From: Glycomyces sp040645615
GTDB lineage: Bacteria; Actinomycetota; Actinomycetes; Mycobacteriales; Micromonosporaceae
Length of the DNA: 64,000 nucleotides
Assembly: GCF_040645615.1 (NCBI RefSeq)
Contig: NZ_JBEYYO010000019.1
Span: 48,399-112,398 of the forward strand
Direction of reading: 5' to 3'
The translations under genes and the position numbers were made by a program. Shown here one piece after another: positions 43,059 through 51,076 of the stretch. Positions within the stretch are counted from its first letter, which is position 1. Each line of letters begins with the position of its first letter. The notes below the pieces were generated by a model. That model ran no database searches and was not told where the DNA came from. It saw nothing but the letters and a program-made list of their open reading frames with translations.

Positions 43059-43915
43059 GCCGCCGAAGGCTCCCCGGCCTCCCCTTCGGCGGTCCCCGCC
43101 GTGTCGGTCTCGGGCTCGGCCGTGGCGTTGTACTCCGAACCGAACAGCAACGCCGCGTTCGTGATCCACAGCCACACCAGGAACACGATCACCCCGCCCA
43201 AGGCACCGTACGTCTCGTCGTAGCTGCCGAAGTTCGCCGCGTACAACCCGAACCCGGCCGACGCGACCAGCCACAGCACCACCGCCAGCGCCGCCCCCGG
43301 CGCGCGCCGCCGCAGCGGCGTGCGCTTGGCGGGCGCGAGCCAGTACAGCAACGCCACGATCACGACCACCAGCACCACGATGATCGGCCACTTCACCCAG
43401 TTCCACACCGTCACCGCCGCGTCGTCGGCACCGATCGCATGCCCGATCGCCCGCGCCACCGACCCGCCCGTGGCCGCCACGACCGCGCACACCGCCGTCA
43501 AAGCCCCCACCACCACGGTCAGCACGATGCGCACGACGAGCACCCGCCACCACGTGCGGGTCTCACCGGTCCCGTTGACCGCGTTGAGCGCCCGCGAGAA
43601 CGCCGCCACATAGTTCGACGCCGCCCACAGCGCCGTCGCCAGCCCCACCAGCGCCAGAGCGCCCGCGGTCCGCGGGTTGACCTGGAGCCGCGCCACCGCG
43701 TCCTCGATGATCGCGAACGTGTCCTCCGGCGCGAGCGAGGCCACCCCCGACAGCAAAGCGTCCGTCGCGTCAGGACTGAGCAGCCCGATCATCGAGGTCC
43801 CCACCAGGATCGCCGGGAACAGCGACAGCACCGAGTAATACGTCAGGGCCGCGGCCGCGTCGCCCCGATTCGCGGCACCGTACCGCTTCCCCGCGGCCAC
43901 CATCGAACGTCCCAT
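43055..43915 (-). CDS. YihY/virulence factor BrkB family membrane protein
   Basis: 286 residues with six hydrophobic helices. Family signatures are GDAAAALTYYSVLSLFPAIL near the start, ALWAASNYVAAFSRALNAVN and the late YGALGGVIVFLVWLWITNAA. The function is unsettled; it is not the RNase BN once proposed. The acidic C-terminal tail (about 25 residues) is variable. The ATG at 43915 is chosen; no strong ribosome binding site is seen. Convergent with the response regulator, with overlapping stop codons. Confidence 0.92.
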   Translation of the reverse strand: MGRSMVAAGKRYGAANRGDAAAALTYYSVLSLFPAILVGTSMIGLLSPDATDALLSGVASLAPEDTFAIIEDAVARLQVNPRTAGALALVGLATALWAASNYVAAFSRALNAVNGTGETRTWWRVLVVRIVLTVVVGALTAVCAVVAATGGSVARAIGHAIGADDAAVTVWNWVKWPIIVVLVVVIVALLYWLAPAKRTPLRRRAPGAALAVVLWLVASAGFGLYAANFGSYDETYGALGGVIVFLVWLWITNAALLFGSEYNATAEPETDTAGTAEGEAGEPSAA

Positions 43916-43952
43916 GACCCCAACCGTGCCAGGAACGGGCACCGAATGGGGC

Positions 43953-44390
43953 CTAACGCGTCATCCGATCGGGTTCGTCGTCCTCAGTGCGCACCCGCGT
44001 CGCCAACTCCCAGATGACGATCACGTCCACCGCGATCACCAGCGTCGCCCACAGCGGGAACTGCGGCGCGAGGAAGAACTGGTTGAGCGCCGACAGCACC
44101 GCCACCAACAGGCCCGGCGCCGCGGTGCGCCGCAGCCGCTCCATGCGCCGCCCCGACCCCAGCTGCGCCAACCCGATCACGATGGCGGCCACCCCGATCG
44201 CGATGTTCACCCAGCCCCAACCGGTGTTGTCGGCCCGGTACCAGTAGCCGCCGCCGGTGAACAGGTACGTCTCGCCGCCGGCCACCGCGTAGCCGACGAA
44301 CACCTGCCACGCGCCCGCCAGCAGCAGCAGGACCCCGGCCAGCACCGAGCCCGCGGGCCTACGGCGAGGATCCCAGTCCTGGTCACTCAT
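43953..44390 (-). CDS. Four-helix membrane protein (DUF7144-like)
   Basis: 145 residues with four transmembrane segments at about 14-33, 55-75, 86-105 and 110-130. Between the first two, GGETYLFTGGGYWYRADNTG is typical of a common actinobacterial family annotated as DUF7144. The start MSDQDWDPRRR resembles the N-terminus of the sortase 2 kb away (VSDQDWSPF). Function unknown. It lies 37 bp upstream of the yihY start on the same strand. Confidence 0.78.
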   Translation of the reverse strand: MSDQDWDPRRRPAGSVLAGVLLLLAGAWQVFVGYAVAGGETYLFTGGGYWYRADNTGWGWVNIAIGVAAIVIGLAQLGSGRRMERLRRTAAPGLLVAVLSALNQFFLAPQFPLWATLVIAVDVIVIWELATRVRTEDDEPDRMTR

Positions 44391-44498
44391 GCGGCTCCCC
44401 GGGTAGGGGCGCCGGACGGCGCCCGAGACGTGCGCACACAGCTTAGGCGACCGCACCGCCGATCGGTGGTCTCGGCGCACGGGCCGAGCGCGCCGAAC

Positions 44499-45077
44499 TC
44501 AACGTTCGATGCGCGCCAACCAGTTCCCCAGCAGCGCGCTGCCGTCCTCGGTGAGGATCGACTCGGGATGGAACTGCACGCCCTCCACGTCCAGGCCCCG
44601 GTGCCGCAGCCCCATCACGGTCCCGTCCTCGCTGGTGGCCGTCACCTCCAAGGGCGCGCGCACCGAGCGGCGCTCGACCGCCAACGAGTGGTATCTGGTC
44701 GCGGTGAACGGGTTCGCGAGCCCCGCGAACACGCCCGCGCCGTCGTGGCGGATCGGGGAGGTCTCGCCGTGCCGCAGCTCGGCCGCGCGCGAGACGGTCG
44801 CGCCCCAATGTTCGGCGATCACCTGATGCCCCAGGCACACGCCGAGCACCGGGATCTCTCCTGCGAAGCGGTCGAGCAGCTCGTGCCCGAGCCGGGCCTC
44901 GTCGGGCCGCCCCGGCCCCGGTGACAGCAGGAGCCCGGCCGGACGCAGCCGCACCGCCTCTCGGGCGTCGGTCCGGTCCGAGCGCCGCACCTCCACCCGC
45001 GCGCCCAGGGCCCGCAGGTAGGACACGATGGTGTGCACGAACGAGTCGCGGAAGTCCACGACCAGTACGCTACGCAT
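44499..45077 (-). CDS. pabA/trpG: Glutamine amidotransferase, anthranilate/aminodeoxychorismate synthase component II
   Basis: 192 residues, a single class I GATase. The nucleophile is Cys81 in VLGVCLGHQ; the His-Glu pair is in GVQFHPESILTEDG near residue 170; LLLSPGPGRPDEA forms the oxyanion region. It supplies ammonia to chorismate-using synthases for tryptophan or folate; which one cannot be decided. No component I gene is nearby. Mycobacteria have the same gene next to crgA near oriC, and here crgA lies 1.7 kb away. An in-frame GTG precedes the chosen ATG. Confidence 0.93.
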   Translation of the reverse strand: MRSVLVVDFRDSFVHTIVSYLRALGARVEVRRSDRTDAREAVRLRPAGLLLSPGPGRPDEARLGHELLDRFAGEIPVLGVCLGHQVIAEHWGATVSRAAELRHGETSPIRHDGAGVFAGLANPFTATRYHSLAVERRSVRAPLEVTATSEDGTVMGLRHRGLDVEGVQFHPESILTEDGSALLGNWLARIER

Positions 45078-45098
45078 CACCGCGTCCCGGCATGATCG

Positions 45099-45389
45099 TC
45101 AATCCTCGTCCTCGGCGCCGGGCGACTGCTGGGTCTGCCAGTCCTCGGGGTCGAACTCGGTGTTCTGGCAGTCCAGGCCCGGCGTGCACGTCTCGCCCTC
45201 CGAAGGCGACTGGTCGCTCTCGATGTTCACCTCGCCGGCGGGGTCCACATTGCTCCAGGGCATGTGCGGGCGCACCGCCGGGAACACCACGAACCACAGC
45301 AGCAGCAGCATGCCCGCGCTCAGGGCCACCGAGCCGCCGATCTTCCCCGGCAGGCCGCCGGGCAGCTTCTTCCAGATCCACGAGTACAC
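45099..45389 (-). CDS. Small single-span membrane protein downstream of sortase
   Basis: 96 residues, starting with GTG. One transmembrane helix (about 17-37) is preceded by Trp/Lys-rich YSWIWKKLPGGLPGKIG and followed by an acidic tail with two cysteines (CTPGLDC) outside the cell. It begins 2 bp after the sortase stop, so translation is coupled. Similar short proteins accompany class E sortases in actinobacteria; a role with the sortase is inferred. Confidence 0.75.
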   Translation of the reverse strand: MYSWIWKKLPGGLPGKIGGSVALSAGMLLLLWFVVFPAVRPHMPWSNVDPAGEVNIESDQSPSEGETCTPGLDCQNTEFDPEDWQTQQSPGAEDED

Positions 45390-45390
45390 G

Positions 45391-46386
45391 TCAGGCCTCC
45401 GCGTCGACTGCGGCTTCGGGCAGGTCGCCCTCGGGGTCGCGCTCGATCGTGTCCACCAGGAGGCTGTACACGACGTAGCGCTCGTAGTTGTCCCACAGCG
45501 GATGGCAGGTGAACAGCGTCAACCAGAAGTCGTCGTCCCCGGGGGGCGTGCCGGGGTTGCGCGGCACCGGCGCGGTGACGTCCACTTGCGTCTCGTCCAC
45601 CACCTCGTGCGACTGCACCTCGTAGACGTAGAAGTAGTCCTTGGTCTCGATCACGACCTTGTCTCCGGGTTCCAGGTCGCGGATCTTCTGGAAGATCGCC
45701 GGCACGTTGTGGCCCGCGAGCGTGAAGTTTCCCTGCTCGCCGGGGTAGGCGCCGTCGAGGAACCGGCCCGGCGCGTACTCGATGTCGGCCGGTTTGGTGC
45801 CCTCGACCAGCGTCCACGACTCGGCCCGGATGTCCGGGGCCCACATGCGCGCGAACGCGTCGCCGAGCTCGGGGATCGCCGCGCCCTCGTCCTCGGTCTC
45901 CTGGGTGTTCCAGATCGTGTCGAGGTCGGCCGAGAGGGTGTCCTGCTCGGCGTTGATCTCCTGCGACACCCCGAAGATCTCGTACGCCGCGTACAGCAGC
46001 ACGACCGCGCCGAGCGTGACGAGCGCTTCGCCCAGGCCCCGCACGGTGCCCCGCAGCCCGGCCTCGCCGCGGTGGCGCTTGACCGTCTGCTTCTTGCGCG
46101 AGGCGCTCTCGGCACCGGGGGGAGCGGGCATGTCGTCGGCGATCACCGGGAGGATCGCGGTCCCGTCCGGCTCGGGCACGAGCGAGGCCCGCGCCAGGCG
46201 CGGGGGCCGCAGCGCGGTGGTCGTGTCGAAATCCGGTTCGGTCGGCAGCGGCGGGCTCGGGGTGCCTTCGGGGCGCGGCACCTTGGCCTGACCGCTGGGG
46301 ACGCCGGCCCGCCCGGCCCCGGGGGCCCCGCCCGGCCGCGGCTTCGGCGGCTCATTCGCGAAGGGGGACCAGTCCTGATCGCTCAC
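45391..46386 (-). CDS. Class E sortase
   Basis: 331 residues. A Pro-rich cytoplasmic N-terminus (1-115) precedes one helix (about 122-140) and the sortase fold. Catalytic residues are His in FTLAGHNVP, Cys in LTLFTCHPLWDN and Arg in NYERYVVYSL. Class E enzymes of actinobacteria anchor proteins with LAxTG signals; none is seen in this window. The GTG at 46386 (VSDQDW) is chosen over an upstream ATG that would lie in promoter-like TATGGT. The next gene follows directly. crgA is divergent. Confidence 0.92.
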   Translation of the reverse strand: MSDQDWSPFANEPPKPRPGGAPGAGRAGVPSGQAKVPRPEGTPSPPLPTEPDFDTTTALRPPRLARASLVPEPDGTAILPVIADDMPAPPGAESASRKKQTVKRHRGEAGLRGTVRGLGEALVTLGAVVLLYAAYEIFGVSQEINAEQDTLSADLDTIWNTQETEDEGAAIPELGDAFARMWAPDIRAESWTLVEGTKPADIEYAPGRFLDGAYPGEQGNFTLAGHNVPAIFQKIRDLEPGDKVVIETKDYFYVYEVQSHEVVDETQVDVTAPVPRNPGTPPGDDDFWLTLFTCHPLWDNYERYVVYSLLVDTIERDPEGDLPEAAVDAEA

Positions 46387-46519
46387 CTGGTGCTTCGCCT
46401 CCGTCGTGCCGGTGTTCTCAACGCCTGGGGATGTCGTAACCATAACGCGCGAGGCCATCGTAGTGATGCACCGCGAACCGCAGTATCGCCCGAACGTGCG
46501 CCGGGCCCGCCCGCCCCCG

Positions 46520-46605
46520 CCCGGAATGTCGGACCCTCCTGGCACCCTTGAAAACCGGGGGCCCATTCCCCAGGGTCCGGGGGACTTCCGCGCTGCCTTG
46601 CGAAC
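46520..46605 (+). promoter_or_regulatory. Intergenic element B (TGTCGGACCC promoter-like) before crgA
   Basis: TGTCGGAC (46527-46534), 8 nt, then CACCCT followed by TGAAAACC. It aligns over about 85 bp with the element at 21101-21190. It lies about 220 bp upstream of crgA. Confidence 0.6.
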
Positions 46606-46765
46606 CGTCCACCGGCCCGGGCCCGTCCCAGCTCACCGGCTCGAACGGACCCGGGGTGCGCTGCCGCGCATCCGGAGTGTGAGCTACGCGATGCCGCGCG
46701 GACGGCCCGTCACCGGCGGACGGTACCCTGGACGCCGGACATGTCCCTCAGTTGGAGAGTCGTCG

Positions 46766-47026
46766 ATGCCGAAGTCACGCATGCGCAAGAAGAAGGTCTA
46801 CTCGACCGCCGCGGGAAAGAACACCGCCTCGGGCGAGAGCTACGAACCGAGCCCGACCTGGGTGCCGATCGCCGCCGTGGTCCTCATCGTGCTCGGCATC
46901 GGCTGGCTCACGCTGTTCTACCTCTCCGGCATGGCCTACCCGGTCGCCGCGTGGGGCTACTGGAACCTCGCCGTCGGCTTCTCCTGCATGGTCGGCGCCC
47001 TGCTAGTACTCTCGAAGTGGCGCTGA
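46766..47026 (+). CDS. crgA: Cell division protein CrgA
   Basis: 86 residues. A basic start, MPKSRMRKKKVY, is followed by two helices (about 33-54 and 62-83) in the CrgA pattern WVPIAAVVLIVLGIGWLTLF, YWNLAVGFSCMVGALLVLSK. CrgA helps recruit FtsI and FtsQ to the septum and is specific to actinobacteria. Neighbours (pabA/trpG, sortase, ppiA) match the usual oriC-proximal block. GGAGAG lies before the ATG. Confidence 0.96.
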   Translation: MPKSRMRKKKVYSTAAGKNTASGESYEPSPTWVPIAAVVLIVLGIGWLTLFYLSGMAYPVAAWGYWNLAVGFSCMVGALLVLSKWR

Positions 47027-47072
47027 TCCCGAGCGACCTGAGATCCCCTCGCGTCCCACTCTCCGGAACTGA

Positions 47073-47094
47073 TGTCGGACCCCCGGCGTAAACT
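47073..47094 (+). promoter_or_regulatory. Intergenic element D (TGTCGGACCC-N6-TAAACT)
   Basis: TGTCGGAC, 8 nt, then TAAACT. It is the best match to a TGTCRGTG-N8-TANNNT promoter of the RecA-independent damage type. It lies between convergent genes, pointing into the 3' end of the thiolase gene, directly before an inverted repeat. Confidence 0.5.
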
Positions 47095-47122
47095 TCATGC
47101 CAGGGGTCCCTAAGGGCGGATT

Positions 47123-47142
47123 TATCACGAAATATCGTGATA
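47123..47142. promoter_or_regulatory. AT-rich inverted repeat in convergent spacer
   Basis: TATCACGA-AATA-TCGTGATA, perfect 8-bp arms. Low GC is striking here and looks like a repressor operator, 28 bp after element D, yet no gene starts nearby. Confidence 0.6.
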
Positions 47143-47156
47143 TCGCCGCTTTCGCC

Positions 47157-48314
47157 TCACAGCAGTTCGAGCACCGTCGCGTTCGCCATCCCGCCGCCCT
47201 CGCACATCACCTGGAGCCCGCGGCGGGCGTCGTTGTCCTGCATCCACGACAGCATCGTGGCGGCCAGCCGCGCCCCCGACGCCCCCAGCGGGTGCCCCAA
47301 CGCGATCGCCCCGCCGCGTGGGTTGAGCCGGTCCTCGTCCGCCCCGGTCTCGGCCAGCCACGCCAAAGGCACGGCCGCGAACGCCTCGTTCACCTCGAAC
47401 ACGTCGATTTCGTCCAGGTCGAGGCCCGAGCGGCGCAGAATCTTCGCCGTGGCCGGAATCGGCCCGTCGAGCATGAGCACCGGGTCCGACCCGACCGTGC
47501 ACGCCGCCGCGATCCGCGCCAGCGGCCGCACCCCCAGCCGCCGCGCGTGCTCGTCGGTGGTGACCACCAGCGCCGCGGCCCCGTCCGAGATCTGCGAGGA
47601 CGAACCGGCCGTGACCGACCCGTCCGCTTTGAACGCGGGCTTCAACCCGGCGAGCTTCGCGACGCTCGTGTCCCGCCGGATCCCCTCGTCGGCGTCCACG
47701 CCCGCGATCGGCGCGATCTCGGCCTTGAACGCTCCCGAATCGCTGGCCGCGGCCGCCTTCTCGTGGCTGGCCAGCGCGAACGCGTCCATCGCCTCGCGGG
47801 AGATCCCGTAGCGCTCGGCCACCAGCTCCGAGGCCAGCCCCTGGTTGAACGGCACCGGCGCCTCGGCGTCGACGTGCGCGGCGTACCGCAGCCGCACCGC
47901 CGGACCGTACGGCGTCCCCGCGCCCGCGCCGACGCTCGAACCCATCGGGACGCGCGACATCGACTCGACCCCGCCGGCGACGATCACGTCGGCGTGCCCG
48001 GCCAGGACTGAAGCGGCCGCGAACGCCAGGGCCTGCTGGCTGGACCCGCACTGACGGTCCACTGTGGTGCCGGGGATCGCGTCGGGCCAGCCCGCGGCCA
48101 GCACCGCGTTGCGGGCGGCGTTCCAGGACTGCTCCCCGACCTGCGAGACGCAGCCGAGGACCACGTCGTCCACGGCGTCGGGGTCCAGCCCCGAGCGCAC
48201 CAGCGCCGCGTTGATCGCGTGCGCGGCCAGGTCGACGGCGTGAACGTCGGCGAGGGCGCCGCCGCGGCGGCCCAGCGGGGTGCGGGCGGCGGCGAGGATC
48301 ACGGCTTCAGGCAT
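47157..48314 (-). CDS. Acetyl-CoA C-acetyltransferase / 3-ketoacyl-CoA thiolase
   Basis: 385 residues. Thiolase active-site groups are all present: Cys89 in TTVDRQCGSSQQA, NEAFA, His in GGAIALGHPLGASGAR and Cys in MCEGGGMANATVLE. It degrades 3-ketoacyl-CoA or condenses acetyl-CoA; steroid or fatty-acid substrates cannot be told apart by sequence alone. It overlaps the PEBP gene by 8 nt and is its downstream partner in an operon. Confidence 0.95.
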   Translation of the reverse strand: MPEAVILAAARTPLGRRGGALADVHAVDLAAHAINAALVRSGLDPDAVDDVVLGCVSQVGEQSWNAARNAVLAAGWPDAIPGTTVDRQCGSSQQALAFAAASVLAGHADVIVAGGVESMSRVPMGSSVGAGAGTPYGPAVRLRYAAHVDAEAPVPFNQGLASELVAERYGISREAMDAFALASHEKAAAASDSGAFKAEIAPIAGVDADEGIRRDTSVAKLAGLKPAFKADGSVTAGSSSQISDGAAALVVTTDEHARRLGVRPLARIAAACTVGSDPVLMLDGPIPATAKILRRSGLDLDEIDVFEVNEAFAAVPLAWLAETGADEDRLNPRGGAIALGHPLGASGARLAATMLSWMQDNDARRGLQVMCEGGGMANATVLELL

Positions 48315-48825
48315 TGCGGTACACCGGGGCGATGACGGCGCGGGCGATCGCGTTGAACGTCAAGTGGAACGCCCCGACGGCCATCGAGGCGTCCTCGGGC
48401 ACGTCCACGGGCGCCTTGAGGGCGTGGACGGCGAACAGGTAGCGGTGGTCGGGGTCGCCGGGAGGCGGCGCGGCGCCCGCGTAGCCGACGCTCCCCGAGT
48501 CGTTGCGCAGTTGCACGGTTCCCGCGGGTGGCGCGGCGGCGGCCCCGGTCGCCAGTTCGGTCACCGAGGCGTCCAGGCCCAGGAGCATCCAGTGCCACCA
48601 GCCCGAACCGGTCGGCGCGTCGGGGTCGAAGCAGGTCACGGCGAACGCGGCGGTCTCGGCGGGGAAGCCCGACCAGGCCAGGTGCGGGGACACGTCGGCC
48701 CCGGCGGTCTGGGCGAGGTCGAGGCGCACGCCTTCGGCCACGTCGTCGGAGACGACGGTGAACGAGGGGAGCGGGGGAAGGAAATCGTAGGGCCAGGGGG
48801 CCTGTGTGCGGTCGAGCGACGTCAT
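48307..48825 (-). CDS. YbhB/YbcL-family PEBP (Raf kinase inhibitor-like) protein
   Basis: 172 residues with PEBP landmarks: VSPHLAWSGFPAETAAFAVT, CFDPDAPTGSGWWHWMLLGL, with the conserved DPDAP and His of the anion-binding pocket, and PDHRYLFAVHALKAP. No signal peptide. The bacterial function is not known. The ATG follows AAGGAGGAGG. First gene of a pair with the thiolase. Confidence 0.93.
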   Translation of the reverse strand: MTSLDRTQAPWPYDFLPPLPSFTVVSDDVAEGVRLDLAQTAGADVSPHLAWSGFPAETAAFAVTCFDPDAPTGSGWWHWMLLGLDASVTELATGAAAAPPAGTVQLRNDSGSVGYAGAAPPPGDPDHRYLFAVHALKAPVDVPEDASMAVGAFHLTFNAIARAVIAPVYRNA

Positions 48826-49113
48826 CGTCCTCCTCCTTCTGGGTCCCGCGGGCGTCGGCCCGCCGGGCCGAGTGTCCGGCCTTCGGTCGTGCTTCACCGA
48901 TCCGGGTGAACCGAGGTTCGTGACGCACGACCCGGGCCCGAAAGGCCCACCACTGCACCGTATCGCGGCCCGGCCCGAGTCGGCCGCGCACGCCTCGGCG
49001 AGCCGGGCGGGCCGTTCACTGCCGCCGGGTGCCCGCACCTGCCTCCAGGTGCCGGGCCGTGAGGGCGCACATGCCGGTCGACGTCCGCCCTATGGGCCGC
49101 TTACGCTGGTTGC

Positions 49114-50211
49114 ATGCCGAACACCGACGTCATCTCCTTCTCCCGGGGCGCCCCGTCCCTCGACATCGTCGACACCGACGGCCTCAAGGCCTCCGCGGTC
49201 GCCGCGCTCGACGCCGATCCGGCCGGGGTCACCGGCTACGGCACGTCCGTGGGCTACGGCCCGCTGCGCGAGTGGATCGCCGCCAAGCACGGCGTGAACA
49301 CCGAGAACGTGCTGATCACCAACGGTTCGATGCAGGCCGACGCATTCTTGTTCGACCAGCTGGTCAAGCCCGACTCGCCGGTGATCGTGGAGCGCCCCAG
49401 CTACGACCGGACGCTCCTGGGCCTGCGCCAGCGGCGCGGCGAGCTCCACCCGGTGCGCGTCCAGGCCGACGGCCTCGACGTCGACGAGCTGGAGTCGATC
49501 CTCAAGGGCGGGGTCCGCCCGACGCTCGCGCACATCATCCCGAACTTCCAGAACCCGGCGGGCGTGTCGCTCTCGGGCGAGAAGCGGGTGCGGCTGCTCC
49601 AGCTCGCGAACGAGTACGACTTCACGATCTTCGAGGACGACCCGTACTTCGACATCCGCTTCCGCGGCGAGCAGCACCCGACGATGCTCGATCAGGACGA
49701 GCACGACCGCGTCGTGTACGCGTGCTCGTTCTCCAAGACCGTGTGCCCGGGCCTGCGCACCGGCTACCTGGTCGGCCCGGCCGGACTCATCAAGCGCATC
49801 GCCGAGGCCGCCACCAACACGTACATCGCGCCGAACATGTTCGCGCAGGCCACGATCCACCAGTTCGCGGTCTCCGGGCGCCTGGACCGCTCGATCGCGA
49901 CCGTGCGGACCGCCCTCGAGGAGCGGGTCGACCAGCTCGCGGCCTCGCTGCGCGCGTACCTGCCGGACGCGGAGTTCGTGGTCCCCGACGGCGGCTACTT
50001 CCTGTGGGTCGACCTCGGCGAGGGTGTGGACTGCGCGAAGGTCGCGGCCGCGGCCGCCGAAGAGGGCGTGCAGGTCGTCAAGGGCACCGACTTCGTGCTC
50101 GAAGGCGGCGAGTCCTGCCTGCGTCTGGCCTACTCGGCGGTGAAGGCCGACCGGATCGACGAGGGCGTGCGCCGCCTCGCGAAGGCCGTGGAGACCTCCA
50201 AGGGCCGCTGA
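49114..50211 (+). CDS. PLP-dependent class I/II aminotransferase (LysN/MocR-like)
   Basis: 365 residues. Aminotransferase fold I with Lys208 as PLP lysine in ACSFSKTVCPGLRTGY, IIPNFQNPAGVSLS and IFEDDPYFDIRF, the pattern of 2-aminoadipate/aromatic aminotransferases and of the C-terminal part of MocR regulators. The MocR DNA-binding domain is missing. The amino donor is not evident. It is divergent from the PEBP gene across a 288-bp spacer that holds only a small repeat, TTCACC / GGTGAA at 48893-48910. Confidence 0.92.
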   Translation: MPNTDVISFSRGAPSLDIVDTDGLKASAVAALDADPAGVTGYGTSVGYGPLREWIAAKHGVNTENVLITNGSMQADAFLFDQLVKPDSPVIVERPSYDRTLLGLRQRRGELHPVRVQADGLDVDELESILKGGVRPTLAHIIPNFQNPAGVSLSGEKRVRLLQLANEYDFTIFEDDPYFDIRFRGEQHPTMLDQDEHDRVVYACSFSKTVCPGLRTGYLVGPAGLIKRIAEAATNTYIAPNMFAQATIHQFAVSGRLDRSIATVRTALEERVDQLAASLRAYLPDAEFVVPDGGYFLWVDLGEGVDCAKVAAAAAEEGVQVVKGTDFVLEGGESCLRLAYSAVKADRIDEGVRRLAKAVETSKGR

Positions 50212-50255
50212 CGGCACCGTCCGTTCTCGTTCGGTGACGTTACGTCGAGAATGGA

Positions 50256-50287
50256 TGGCGGTTATGCGCCATGGCGTATAACCGCCA
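50256..50287. repeat. 32-bp near-perfect palindrome after the aminotransferase gene
   Basis: Fifteen of sixteen pairs match: TGGCGGTTAT, a CGCCATGGCG core and ATAACCGCCA. It starts 45 bp after the stop codon. No U tract; it may be a terminator stem or a protein-binding site. Confidence 0.7.
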
Positions 50288-50315
50288 CCGCGCCGCCCTT
50301 CCCAGGACGCGAAGC

Positions 50316-50484
50316 GGGGGCGAGAATCGGTGCGTGGTCGCGGCTCCGCCGCGCATAGGCCGGTATTCCCGCCCCCATGACGCCGGATCGGTGGACTCGC
50401 CCACTCCCCCCCAGGGCGAGGCACCGGTCCGGCGTTGCCTTTGTGCGCAACGCTTTCGGGGACCCGCGCGAACGCGGGCCCCCG
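50316..50484 (+). ncRNA. Candidate structured RNA with C-rich loop and terminator
   Basis: No gene fits between 50212 and 50597. Three stem-loops follow each other: GGGGGCG-x-GAAT with ATTC-x-CGCCCCC (50316-50376, containing CGCGGC / GCCGCG); a long hairpin at 50381-50434 with a 13-bp outer stem, a 7-bp CTCGCCC / GGGCGAG inner stem and an 11-nt loop containing seven C; and CCCGCG-CGAA-CGCGGG extended by G/C pairs (50457-50484), terminator-like. A C-run loop recalls the actinobacterial 6C RNA motif, but a second C6 loop is not evident. Confidence 0.45.
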
Positions 50485-50597
50485 ATGCTGCCGCGACCTG
50501 TGCGGCCACGTCCGGCACCTGGCCGGCGCCCCCGCCGGCCAGTGCCTCTCCAGTTTTCTCTTCCACCGCAGCGCCCGGCCCGAGGCCGGGCGGCCAC

Positions 50598-50960
50598 CTA
50601 CCGGGTGACGCTGTCGACCAGTTGCTCGGAGAGCACCCGGTCGTCCAGATCGGCCTCGTCGAGGAGCTCTTCCGCGAGAAGCGCCTCACCGATCGACTCG
50701 GAGCGCTGCCGGTACCACAGGTAGAACGCCGCGCCCCCGAGCGCGAGCCCGGCGCCGACCGCGCCGGCCACCCACGGCCACTTCGGGGCCGGGGGCTTCT
50801 TGAGCCCGACCTTGGCGAGTACGACGTTGACCTTCGGCGCCGCGGCGTCCCGCGTCCCCCGCGCCGCTGCGAAGCCCGCGTTCTTCAACGAGGTCACTCC
50901 CTGCGTGAAATGGTCCACGGCCTCCCGGCGGGGAGTCGTGGCGTGTCGGCTGAAGCCCAT
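50598..50960 (-). CDS. Small single-span protein of unknown function
   Basis: 120 residues. A basic N-terminus (MGFSRHATTPRREAVDHFTQ) and amphipathic stretch lead to KKPPAPKWPWVAGAVGAGLA and one transmembrane helix (about 73-93); the C-terminus is acidic. The ATG at 50960 follows AGAGGAGG; an upstream start is less likely. I do not recognise the family. Divergent from ppiA. Confidence 0.75.
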   Translation of the reverse strand: MGFSRHATTPRREAVDHFTQGVTSLKNAGFAAARGTRDAAAPKVNVVLAKVGLKKPPAPKWPWVAGAVGAGLALGGAAFYLWYRQRSESIGEALLAEELLDEADLDDRVLSEQLVDSVTR

Positions 50961-51076
50961 CGTTATTGCCTCCTCTAGGTGCCTGTCGGTCTCATCGTGC
51001 ACCGGGCTGTGACACCCGTCGAGGGAAACGGGGGAGAAAGTTGGACCAACCTCGGTCGTCTGGCACCATTGACGCC

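Noticed and set aside
47097..48011. Leaderless + strand gene starting after element D
   Set aside because: Beyond the first 20 codons it is the antisense of the thiolase gene and looks like a shadow frame.
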